DNA from: Dromiciops gliroides
Lineage: Eukaryota > Chordata > Mammalia > Microbiotheria > Microbiotheriidae
Direction: 5' to 3'
DNA: 64,000 nucleotides
Assembly (NCBI RefSeq): GCF_019393635.1
Contig: NC_057867.1
Coordinates: 55,335,143 to 55,399,142 of the forward strand
Below are positions 32,370 through 42,830 of this stretch, one piece after another. The notes beneath the pieces were generated by a model. The model was given only the letters and a program-made list of their open reading frames with translations, ran no database searches and was not told where the DNA came from. The translations under genes and the position numbers were made by a program. Numbering within the stretch: the stretch's first letter is position 1; each line of letters starts with the position of its first letter.

Positions 32370-33850
32370 TTAGATTAAAAAAAATCTTATTTGATTTTCT
32401 CCTTTGCTAAACTATTTGATAAGAGAAATGTTGAACATACTGTTTCCCTTGATTTAGTAAAACATCTGTTAAAGTCTCTCATGTTCTTGCAAAAAAGATG
32501 GAGAGATAGGGGCTAGACAATAAAGTATAGTTAGATGAATTCAGAACTGATTGAATAATCATGCTCAAAAAGTCCTTATTAATGTTTTAACATCAACTTG
32601 GAAGAAGGTATCCAGTAGTGCTTCAGGATTGTGTGCTTGGCTCTTTAAAAACTGCTGTCTGTTATTTGGATAAAGATCTAAATGGTATGCTTATCAAAAT
32701 TACAGATGACAAAAACCTGGGAGGGACAGCTCACACACCCAATAATAGTTATAATCCAAAAAGGTCATGATAGGCTGGAACATGAGACTGAACCTAAAAC
32801 ATTTACCTTTATCCTTTTAAAATTTCTAGCCTTACTCCTTGCTTCCAAAAAAATCAGTTGTACATTTACAAGATGGGATTGACACAGCTAGACAATAGTT
32901 CTGAAAACAATCTGAGGGTTTTAGTGAGTTACAAACTTAATGTGAGTAAGCAAGGTGATATTTTAACAACCAGCACGACTACCAGCACCACCACCTTCGC
33001 CTACATTTAGAGAGGAAGTGATAGTACTGTTGTACTCTGCCCTGCTTGGTCCATACCTGGAGTATTGTAATCATTTCTGGGTACTATATTTTAGAAAGGA
33101 CATTATAGTGCAAAGAATGATGTAGGGGGTAAAGTCCTAAACCTAGAGTCTTTTCCTGGCTCCTAGTTTTATAACCATTGGCAACTCATATGGTGTACCT
33201 CAGTTTCCTCATCTGTAAAATGGAGCTAATAGATGGAATATGCATATGAGGACAATGAGATTAGTCTTTTTTTTTCCGGGGCAATGAGGGTTAAGTGACT
33301 CTCCCAGGGTGACACAGCTAATAAGTGTCCTGTCTGAGGTCAGATTTGAACTCAGGTCCTTCTGAATCCAGGGCCACTGCTTTATCCACTGCACCACCTA
33401 GCTGCCCCCATGAGAGTAGTCTTGAACCAATATTTTATCAGGATTGGGTGAAGGAATTGAGGATGTTTAGTGGAGAAGACTTAGGGGGCTATAATAGCTG
33501 TATTAAAATATTTTAAAAGCTTTTATATGAAAGAAAAATCAGACTTCTTGATTGATTGTTCTATTTGGCTCTAAAGGAGAAGCCTAGGAAGAATGCTGAA
33601 GAAATGGAGTTAGGTTTGAAATATAGAAAAAAAGCCTCCTTAATGACTAAAGCTGTCCCTAAGTAGAATGGGCTGCCTTTAGGAGCTGTTGGTTCCTCTA
33701 CTCTGGAGGGCTTCGAGCAGAGACTAGATGCTCACTTGTAAGTGATATTGGAGAGGGGATTCTTGCTCAGGTGTGAGCTGGACTGGATTGGTGGCTTCTG
33801 AGGTCCCATTCAACTGTGCAATACTGTGATCTAGTCTAATCCTGGTATTT
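32370..33850 (+). mobile_element. CR1/L3-type LINE, about 1.5 kb of ORF2 end and 3'UTR
   Basis: Consecutive blocks match the CR1/L3 order. 'cttgatttagtaaaacatct' is the RT region. 'cttggaagaaggtatccag' and 'atgcttatcaaaattacag' come next (FADD box region, decayed), then 'gacaaaaacctgggaggg'. 'ctctgccctgcttggtccat' and 'ttctgggtactatatttta' follow. After a SINE there are 'attgaggatgtttagtgga', 'gtagaatgggctgcc' and 'cttcgagcagagactagatg'. No open frame survives. Confidence 0.72.
33268..33408 (-). mobile_element. SINE, poly(A)-tailed type
   Basis: Reverse copy inside the CR1 remnant with a T-rich start, 'gagggttaagtgactctccc' and 'ccacctagctgccccc'. Flanks atgagattagtctt and atgagagtagtctt form a TSD with small differences. 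Confidence 0.87.
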
Positions 33851-34220
33851 TACAGAAGTGGAAACCTGAGTTGAGAGAGAGGAGAGAATTTTTCTAAGGC
33901 CACCCAGGTACAATAGCCCAACTTGAACCCAGTTCTATTGCTTCTGAATGTAGGGCCCTTTCGCTCATGGTGCAATGACATCATTCTGCTTCTATGACCT
34001 GGCATGAGTAATATGGCAGCTGCTAGCCTGAGGCTGATCCAAAAGAGTCACTGTAACTTTTACACTTTGCTAATTTATCCAAAGGAATGTTGGGCCTCCC
34101 AACTGGTCTGTTGTTTTTGTGTGGTTCTAAGCGATTTTATCTGACTTCTTGTCTCTCCCTTTTGTTATCATTTCTCCTGCTGCTCCATTCCTGATAACTT
34201 CCATTCTCTTTTTCTTATAG

Positions 34221-34260
34221 GAATTATCATTGAACTTACTGGAGGCATTTCCTAGAGTAG
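34221..34260 (+). other. Exon-like 40-bp segment with strong splice sites
   Basis: Upstream is a near-ideal acceptor (CCATTCTCTTTTTCTTATAG) with a branch-point-like TGATAAC about 25 bases before the AG. Downstream is AG|GTAAGTAG, a near-perfect donor. One frame through the 40 bases is open (reads ELSLNLLEAFPRV). It could be an exon of a gene or non-coding RNA lying mostly outside the window, or chance. Confidence 0.3.
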
Positions 34261-34754
34261 GTAAGTAGTAACTTTCTCTTTAAATTATTCACCATACTTA
34301 CTATTAACTAACTTTTAGGACAAACCTTTTTCCTAGAGGAAATGAAATCCAGCCATGCAGTCTTATCCATTTTTCAGTAGTAATTCCCTTTGTGATTAAC
34401 CAGTCATCAAGGAGATCACTGACCTTTACATACAGATCAGTGTCCTTTATTCATAGGCTGCATAGGGCATTTCCCTGAGGATGGATAAGACTAAGCCACA
34501 TGGCTGTGGGTGTGGATGTAATTGCCTGCTAAAGTGAATGACTGCAAGTAGGTCAGATTAACCTTGCAGGAGTTACTCTGTCTTTTCATGATGTGCAATT
34601 TTTGCCCATAGGATATTCACTCTCTACAGATGGGTGATTACGCTGTGAATGTATTTCCTAGTCTTTTGTATTTCCATAGAAGTGACAGCCATATATTGAA
34701 ATCTCACAAGTGTTGGCCTTCATATATAAATATAACATTTCTTAATTCACCACC

Positions 34755-34985
34755 AGCAGAATGGTTCATTACTAAAAGTTACCAGCTTCCACAAAATAGT
34801 CCCCTCCTAGAGTGCATGGATGATGGGACATTGGATGCTGTACCAGCTACTCTCTTGTCCTCATATAGCAGGATATAGTAGAGAGAGCACTGAATTTGAA
34901 GGAAGGCCTCTACTAGTTATTATGTGTAGGCTTTAAGGCCTCCTCCCTGGGCCTTAGTTTATACCTCTCTAAAATCCTTTTTGTG
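34755..34985 (+). repeat. Copy A of a local ~230-bp duplication
   Basis: It shares 'attactaaaa', 'gcttccacaaa', 'attctcttgtcct' (here ctctcttgtcct), 'atatagcaggat' and 'tttgaaggaaggcctctact' in the same order and orientation with 37,992-38,225. The right half looks MIR-derived. The left half is not a repeat I know. Confidence 0.6.
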
Positions 34986-35459
34986 TGTGTGTGTTTTTTT
35001 TTTCCTGGAGTGGGGATGAATTTGAACTGGCCAGTGTTTTTAAGCAAATTGTCTGAAGTTGGGCTCTAATTTGTGGCCAGAGAAGAGAAACTGAACATAT
35101 GCATAGTGTTTTCTTCATCCATACCAGGTGATAACCTAGAGTACTTCATCAGTACAAAAGATTCCATTTCAGCAGACATTTCTTAAGTACTTATTATGTC
35201 AGGAGCACCTGCTCCCAATTGCCACTGCCTTTCTCCCTTCTGCCAAAACACACCATGAAACTGAATGGAAATATTGTAGTTATTTTGAATAGGGCACTAA
35301 TAAAGTAGCTTTATTTGTATTGATAATCATAGTGATTATTTTTTTTTCATGACAGAAACAAAAGTATGCACATCATCATATTATAATTACAAGGGATCAA
35401 CCTGTAGAATACCAGTGGTCGGTCCAAAGATCTGATTCTGAAAAGCTCTTGAAAGACAT

Positions 35460-36080
35460 AGTATAGAGAGTTGGTATGATATAGTAGAAAGCCTATTTGA
35501 CCTGCAGTTAAGACCTAGGTTTAGCTGCAGGCTCACACACAACTATGGACATTGGCCATGTCACTTATTCTATATTAGTTTCAGCTTCTTCATCAGTAAA
35601 AGTGGCTTAATAACTTCTCTGCTTATTATTACATAGTGTGGATCTAATATGGACTTGGAGTCAGAAGACCTGAGTTCCAGTTCCACCTCTGACACCTACT
35701 CACTACATATATGACCAGGGACAAATCACTTAAACTCTCTAAGCCTTAGGAAGCTCTCTTAAGGCTCTAAGTAATAGACCAGTCTGCAGAAAGTCACAGA
35801 TGGGTAGCATTAATCTGTTCTGTGTATTCAATAAGCATTTATGAAGTACCTATTCTGCAGTGCCCAGCACTGTTCTAGATGCCAAACATCCAGAGACAAA
35901 ACCAAAACAGTCCCTGTTCTCAGGGAACTTATATTCTCTTGGGGGAAACCACATATACACATATAAGTCAATGCAAGATATATGTAAAGTGCAAAGCAGC
36001 ATTAAGGATGCTAGAGGCATCAGGAAAGGCTTCTCTTAGGAGGTAACACCTCTCCTATGAAGAATGCCTTCCATGTTTGG
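35460..36080 (+). mobile_element. Old MIR pair and L2-type fragment
   Basis: MIR-like at about 35470-35590 and 35640-35760 ('gacttggagtcagaagacct', 'gacaaatcacttaaac'). L2-type at about 35825-36080 ('ataagcatttatgaagtacc', 'gaacttatattctcttgg', 'caggaaaggcttctctta'). Confidence 0.55.
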
Positions 36081-36870
36081 GATGTCCACAGCCTGTGCAA
36101 AATATGGTGATGGGGAAATGAAATGTTATATAGACAGAGTAGCAAGACCACATGGAAAGATGGTGATAATAATCACAAAATTTCACATCCAGGCAACCTT
36201 AAGACATTATACCCATTAGAAAGAGAAAAAGAAATGAAAAAAAAAACCACCTAAAAGTGTATTGTCAAGGCTATTGAGAAAAGCAATCTAATATATCACC
36301 ATAAGAACTGTAAAATGATATAAATATATCATGGAAAATTGTTTTGACAGTCAAATGAAACAAATGATACAAACATGATTTATAAGTAATGTTAACCTGG
36401 AAATTAAGGAAACAATCAATATAGGAGAAATAAGGTCTTTAATCGGGGCAGAGGAACTATAGCTCATGGTGTTGCACAGCTCAGAAGCTAGGAATACCCA
36501 AAGATGGGAACAGAGGACAGGGTTTTTAATGGGGTAACAGAACAAAAAGATGGCTCCAGAGTGACATATAGCTACTTAATGTAAATGAACCTTTGACAAA
36601 AGAAATAATAGAACTGCTCCTAAGTTAAGTCTAGGCTTTACAGACTGAATAGAAACTACTTAATGTAGGTAGACTCTTTTTACATAATAACAAAGTCCAG
36701 GGAGTCAGATGGGGAACATTGGGAGGGGATCAGTTACTTGGGGGAAGGTCCTTAAGTCCAACAAGAGTCTGGAAAGGACCAAGACAATCAGTCCCAGGCA
36801 ATTCATTTTTCTGGGAAAGAGGGGACTGGGTGGGGAATCAGTTCTCAGTAAATGTTGTAGTTCTCAGTAA
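36080..36870. other. Intergenic, nothing secure
   Basis: About 36180-36350 has a faint L1 ORF2 look but no readable frame. The remainder is unassigned. Confidence 0.35.
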
Positions 36871-37865
36871 ATAATAAGACCTAGTATTTATAAAGCACTT
36901 TACATTTTGCAAAATGCTTTACAAATATTTTGATTTACAAACATTTTGATCCTTACAACTACCTGGGGAGACAGGTATTATTTTTATCCTTATTTTGTTG
37001 ATGCTGAAACTCAGGCAAATAGAGGTTAAATGATATGTCTGGTCACATACCTAGAAGTATCTGAGACTACATAAGAACTCAGGTCTTCCTGATTCCAAAT
37101 CTAATGCTCTATACATTGTGCCACCTACTTGCTTTTAAGTTCTATGTAAACTTTAGATGGTGGTATTTTAACTGAGCTAACCATTTGAAGAGTAAAATAA
37201 ATATGGAAATATCCGCTCAGGAAAATGAAAAAAACCTAGCCACAAAATGATTAAACATCTGAGTTAAAGCATTTTCCAGCTTCTATAGATGGTCCCTGCC
37301 TTATGAGCTTACTCTCTGAGTTAGGCTGGTGAGACCTATGTTCAAAGGAAGGAAGGAAAGAAGGGAACAAGCATTTATTACGTTCCTACTCTGTACTAAG
37401 CACTGTGCTAAATGCTTTACAAATATTATTTCATTTGATGCTTAAAACAACCCTGGGAGGTGGGTGCTTTTATTATTCCATTTTAAAGATGAGGAAGCTG
37501 AGGCAGACAGAGGTTAATTACTTGCTCTGAGTTACAAAAGTGTCTTAGGTCATATTCGAACTTGGATCTTCCTGACACTAAGGCCCAGAACTCTATCCAC
37601 TGTGTCACCCGGCTGCTTCTTTTCAAACTAATAAGACTGATATTTGAGATATGGAACAGATAGGAAAAGATACAATTTGAATATAATATGGGACAAACAT
37701 AATCTTTGCAGATATAGGATTTGTAATTTTCTGAGTTGGGAACTCCAGGTATAGAGTAGATCAAGAGGTTAAATGACTTGCCCAGAGTAACACAGCTAGT
37801 AAGCATCAGAAATGAGATCTGAACCTGAGTCTTGTTCAGTATGCTAACCACTGTGCCATGCTGCT
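36870..37865 (-). mobile_element. Three antisense MIR/THER-type SINEs
   Basis: Copies at about 36870-37130, 37350-37625 and 37745-37865. The first two open with the L2-like tail ('atttataaagcactttacat'; 'taagcactgtgctaaatgct'), pass through 'gaaactcaggcaaatagagg' type sequence and end in a tRNA-type head ('ctctatccactgtgtcaccc'). Confidence 0.65.
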
Positions 37866-37991
37866 TTTATCTGAGAAGATGAGTTTTTAAAAAATCTTCA
37901 GTCCTGGAATGAAGAGCTCAATGTTCTAATATTTCCTCTGCTCTGTTTTTGTAGAATCTCCTCCTTCCTTTTATTCCAAATGAGCTGACTC

Positions 37992-38225
37992 ATTACTAAA
38001 AATGAGCAGTTTCCACAAAGTAGTCTCCTCCTGGAGTCCATATACGGTGGACCATTGGGTGCTGTACAGTCTATTCTCTTGTCCTAATATAGCAGGATGG
38101 AGTGGAAATCCATGGATTTGAAGGAAGGCCTCTATTATTTATTACCTATATGTTTTAGGGCAACTAACTCCTCCTCCCTGTTCCTTAGTTTACATGTCTC
38201 TAAAAGGTCCTGAGTAGACCTGATC
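37992..38225 (+). repeat. Copy B of the local ~230-bp duplication
   Basis: Partner of 34,755-34,985, about 3.24 kb downstream and in direct orientation, with many substitutions and small gaps. The flanking sequences of the two copies do not match. Confidence 0.6.
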
Positions 38226-38279
38226 TCTAAAGGCTCTTCTTGTTCTGAAACTAAGATTCAACAGCTAAGGACAAATAAA

Positions 38280-38682
38280 TAAAAACTACTCACTGGAAAA
38301 ATTCTTTGCATTAAAAGTCTAATGTCTAAAATCTTTAGGAAATCGATAAAAAATATATTCTAGTAAAAGCCATTCCCCAATAGATAAATCCTCAAAATAT
38401 ATGAAGTCAGTTTTCTGAAGCAGAAACATAAACTACCAACAACTGTCTGAAAAAGTGTTCAAAATTGTTAATTATCAGAGACACAAAACTTAAGACAACT
38501 CTCCCATATCACCTTATACCCATCAAATTAGAAAAGATGATAAAAGATGGAAAAATTCATCTCTGGCAGGGCTGTATCAGATACATTAGATATTATTTTG
38601 ATGCATGCCTGCCTAATAGCAAATTTCTCTTTCAAGTGGTTCAAGTTATACAGTAAAGCTCCCAGCTTTAAAAAAAAAAAAC
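38280..38682 (+). pseudogene. L1 ORF2 C-terminal fragment
   Basis: The frame at 38465-38656 carries IRDTKLKTTLPYHLIPIKLEKM, matching the IREMQIKTT-YHLTP region of L1 ORF2; upstream translation gives the preceding W-E-K-I-F-like segment with stops. An A-run at about 38670-38682 follows the fragment. Confidence 0.65.
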
Positions 38683-38689
38683 CCTCACA

Positions 38690-39780
38690 TGTTCACATGG
38701 AAAATTTGACCAATGCAAGCTCCCTTCATACTTGTATCGAAGTGGGTTCATTCCTGATGTGATAACAAAGAGCACTGGATTTGGAGTCCAAGGACCTAGA
38801 TTTCAGTATTTGCTCTTCAACTTACTACCATGACTACGGCCAAGTCATTTCACTTCTGTGTAGATGTCCTGTGTAGATGTCCTTTCCAGCACTGATGTTC
38901 TATGACACCAAAGATCCATGGCATGACAATCCCTTCTGGTACAATGTTTTGTGACACTGCGGTATATTTTGGTGAAAAAGCATTTACTTACAAAAAAAAC
39001 AATGGAAAGAAAAATATTTGTACCGTTCTCTCCAGTTACTGTTTCGACTATTCTCTTTGGTTTTAAAGTTTGTGTTTTTAAAATGGCAACCCAACTTTTA
39101 CATAACCTGTAATTTAGAAATGTTCTATATTGTCATGTATCCATTGCCTTTCTGTAAAAGCCTTTTATGTGTCAAGTAACAAAAGTGGAATGACATGAAC
39201 GTCTGTGAAGTTCCCCATTAAACTACTGAAAGGAAAAGAGAAAGTAGATAGGGATCTGCTAATGCTACCAAAGTTAATGAAAGAAATACACAGATGAGTG
39301 TCAAGTTTCTTACATTAGGAATACAATGATTTTCTGATGAGGAAAGGACCACTTCTGATTCTGTATTTTGACCCCCAAGTGCTTTGTTACTTTTTATCTG
39401 ATATTTCATTAGAATGGGTACTCTCTCCATCAGTACAGATCACAAAGTCTTCCATACCTTCTTCCCGTGTGTGATTCTTGTCTATGTTCTTTCAAAAATC
39501 CTCCATGGAGTATCTATCTAACATGCTAGAGACTTTCTTCTATGTATTTTAATGTTCCATGGGAATCAGATCAACATGTGAGGATGTCCGTTTATTCTCT
39601 CTTATTCTTGCTACATGACTGCTCTACCTCCTCTTTTTGATGATACATATTTTTGATGTTATATTTAGCAGCATTTCTTTTATTTTTTCTATTTTGAATT
39701 TGATGAATACTCAAAAGGAGAGAATATTTTCATATAAAAAGTAGCAAAGAACAATATATATTTTGCAACTTTTCTTATGT
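38690..39780. other. Intergenic with a MIR fragment
   Basis: MIR-like at about 38765-38860 ('gcactggatttggagtccaa', 'ggccaagtcatttcacttc'). The rest is unassigned. Confidence 0.4.
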
Positions 39781-40180
39781 TCAACAAACAAGTGGTAAGA
39801 TTTGGCAATTAAAGGGTAAATGGCAGGGAGAGTGAAGAGTCACAGATATCTCCAAGATTTAGAACCTAGAAAAATGGAAGGATTGTAGGGAAGTTACAAA
39901 TAGGGATGAATGTTCTTTTCTGGGGGGATGATAATGAGTTCTATTTTGTAAATGTTAAATTCGAGATGTCTACAGGATATATAGTTGGTGTTATAGGATT
40001 GAGGTTCAAGAAAGAAACCAGGGCTGGATCTGGGAGTCATCTGTATAGATTACAATGGAACCCATGGGAGGTGATGATGTCACTGAGAGAGAACATAAAG
40101 AAAAAAGTGCCCAAGACAGAGCCCTGGGGTACTATAGGACATGGATAAGATCTGTCAAAGGAGAGTAGTAAGACTTCTAA
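39780..40180 (+). mobile_element. Unclassified dispersed repeat, 3' portion
   Basis: 'gataatgagttctattttg', 'aattcgagatgtctacagga', 'gggctggatctgggagtcat' and 'gacagagccctggggtac' belong to a long dispersed sequence of marsupial genomes that I recognise but cannot name. A different part of what seems the same family lies at 58,080-58,350. The 80-codon frame here is not a gene. Confidence 0.4.
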
Positions 40181-40627
40181 AAACAGTAAAATGGGAAGAT
40201 ACTCAATGTACAATATGAACCAGATATGGGAGAGGTAATTATTTCCTAGAGAAAAAGGAATGCTGAATATAAAAGACTAATAGCATATAGAACAACTTAA
40301 AAACAGGATTCAGTAACATAACTACTGCTACAATTTTCTGGTGGCTGCTACTTAAACTTAGGGGTGTCATGTGGCTTAAATGAGATAATGGATAACAAAG
40401 CCCTCTGTAAACCTTAAACCCTAATATATTAATGTCAGTCATTGTTATTACTAACGTTACTACTATTATTATATTACAGTTGCTAGACTTCTAGTCTGAT
40501 GATGACTTCATTCCTTGAGCCTTCTTTATAGTACTGCTGCTGAGCTGAAGCAATGTTTATAGAACAATATAGCAGTGTGGTTGTAAATGTTTAACAACAG
40601 GGTTTGGAGGGAGTATGCATATACTTT

Positions 40628-40775
40628 TTTTTTTTTTTGCAGGGCAATGAGGGTTAAGTGACTTGCCCAGGGTCATACAGCTAGAGCGTATCAAGTGTCT
40701 GAGTCCGGATTTGAACTCAGATCCTCCTGAATCCAGGGCCTGTGCTTTATCCACTGCGCCACCTAGCTGCCCCCT
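40628..40775 (-). mobile_element. SINE, poly(A)-tailed type
   Basis: Poly(T) start, 'gagggttaagtgacttgccc', CpGs retained ('gagtccggatttg', 'ccactgcgcc'). A perfect 16-bp TSD, agtatgcatatacttt, is at 40612-40627 and 40776-40791. Confidence 0.93.
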
Positions 40776-40791
40776 AGTATGCATATACTTT

Positions 40792-41103
40792 AAAGTTTAA
40801 TATGCATTACTAATACTTTCTTAAGTCTAGACAATCAAAAAAACCGTTAAGTCAAGCCTTGATTTATAGCCAATTATAATGGCAATTTCTGGGGTATAAG
40901 TGCTCATACTGAAAATTTAACAATCAGCTTTTTACAAGCTGATTACAGCTGGCTTCAAGCACACCCCTGCTTAAACCTCATCAGAATATAAAGTAGTTTA
41001 TAGGGTTGCTAATTCGACATTTTACCTCTGTGCTGCACTGTCCAAACAACTCTAAGTACTCCTCTGGCAAAACAGCCAGTTTTGGGTCACTCCTCTTCTT
41101 GTT
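40792..41103. other. Intergenic, nothing recognised
   Basis: Unassigned DNA; no features seen. Confidence 0.4.
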
Positions 41104-41112
41104 GGTGGTCAT

Positions 41113-41955
41113 CTCTTTTTTTTTTTAATTAATAAAGTATTTTTTTTTTCCGTTACATGTAAAGATAGTTCTCAACTTTTGTTTATACAAGCTTTACAAT
41201 TTTAGATTTTTCTCCCTCCCTCCCCTCCCTCCCCCCCTCCCCTAAGACAGCAGGTAATCTGATATAGGTTATATATATATACACATAATAACATTAAACA
41301 TATTTCTGCATTAGTCATGTTATAAGAGAAAAAATCAGAGCAATGATAAAAAACCTCAAAATAGAAAAAAACAACAGCATCAAAAATAAAAGAAATAGTA
41401 TGGTTCATTCAGCATCTATACTCCTCAGTTCTTTTTTTTTTCTTGGATTTGGAGATCCTCTTCCATCACAAGTTCCCTGGAACTCTTCTGTGCCATTGCA
41501 TTGGTGAGAAGAATATAGTCCATCACAGTAGATCAACACTCAATGTTGATGATACTGTGTACAATGTTCTTCTGGTTCTGCTCATCTCACTCATCATCAG
41601 CTCATGCAAGACCCTCCAGGTTTCTCTAAACTCCTGCTGCTCATCATTTCTTACAGCACAATAGTATTCCATTGTATTCATATACCACAACTTGTCCAGC
41701 CATTCCCCAATTGATGGGCACCCCCTCAACTTCCAATTCCTTGCTACCACGTAAAGAGCAGCTATAAATATTTTTGTACATGTGGGTCCCTTTCCCCTTT
41801 CCATGATTTCTTTGGGAAAAAGGCCCAAAAGTGGTATAACTGGGTCAAAGGGTATGCACAGCTTTATCGCCCTTTGGGCGTAATTCCAAATTGCTCTCCA
41901 GAATGGTTGGATCAGTTCACAGCTCCACCAAAAATGGATTAGTGTTCCAATTTTG
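41113..41955 (-). mobile_element. 5'-truncated L1 3' end
   Basis: Plus-strand order: A-tail complement (poly T), 'ttacatgtaaagatagttc', pyrimidine tract at about 41210-41245, then ORF2. The minus frame at 41523-41828 reads the ORF2 C-terminus: TCTKIFIAALYVVARNWKLR, CPSIGEWLDKLWYM and EYYCAVRNDE. TSD ggtggtcat at 41104-41112 and 41956-41964. The 101-codon open run makes this one of the less decayed L1 copies. Confidence 0.88.
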
Positions 41956-42245
41956 GGTGGTCATATTTTTTGATAAAGAGACATCCCTTGATACCAGTCA
42001 ACTTTACTCAGTGGATTCAGGACCTATAGTATTTTCAAGGTCACAAAGTCACATCCAAGCGTGGACTCATCTATCTTAAGATAAGAGACTCATTCACTCA
42101 AGATCAGAAAAGAACAAACACAAAATGGAAAAAGCATCCAGGGACCCAAGTATGAACCATTCCTTTCCTTTCCATACTAGAAGTTTTAGAGTTTTGAGTC
42201 CTGTGATCCTACCCATCTAGAGAGCCAAAGCTGTTACCTTCTTTT

Positions 42246-42394
42246 GTTTTTTTTTGGGGGGGGGCAATGGGGGTTAAGTGGCTTGCCCAGGGTCACACAG
42301 CTAGTAAGTGTCAAGTGTCTGAGTCTGGATTTGAACTCAGATACTCCTGAATCTGGAGCTGGTGCTTTATCCACTGCACCACCTAGCTGCCCCC
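42246..42394 (-). mobile_element. SINE, poly(A)-tailed type
   Basis: T/G-rich start, 'gggttaagtggcttgcccag' and 'ccacctagctgccccc'. A 14-bp TSD with one mismatch: tgttaccttctttt (42232-42245), tgttatcttctttt (42395-42408). Confidence 0.92.
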
Positions 42395-42639
42395 TGTTAT
42401 CTTCTTTTAATTGACATAGCACTCTACCCCTGCTTCTGTCACCAGCAGAGGAAGGAGCAAGGGATAACTCAAAATCTGCCACCTCATACTTAAATGCTAA
42501 ATCTTTTGGATGCTGGTTTAAAACCTGTCCAGAAGCAACCAAAGGGTTTGTCATCTTGGATGTGTCCAAATGCTGAATCACACATGCCCTAGGAATTTCT
42601 GGAAGTTTCTAGAGGATTTTCAGGGGCACACTCCCTGGG

Positions 42640-42830
42640 ATGGCCCTAAAAGTCAATTCACTTTCCCCTTTGTGTATGTATTATGTATATACTTAACCAC
42701 ATACTTGTCTTCTTTTTCATAAAGTACTTAAGGGTAGAAACAGCCACACTTTTTTCTTTTGTATTCTCAGCACTTAGCATAATATCTGCCACATAATAAG
42801 TGCTTACTAAATGCTTATTGATTCATTATC
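42640..42830 (-). mobile_element. L2-type fragment, antisense
   Basis: 'acttaagggtagaaacagcc', 'tttgtattctcagcactta' and 'acataataagtgcttactaa' ending 'tgcttattgattca' are the reverse form of the window's L2-type repeats. Confidence 0.55.
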
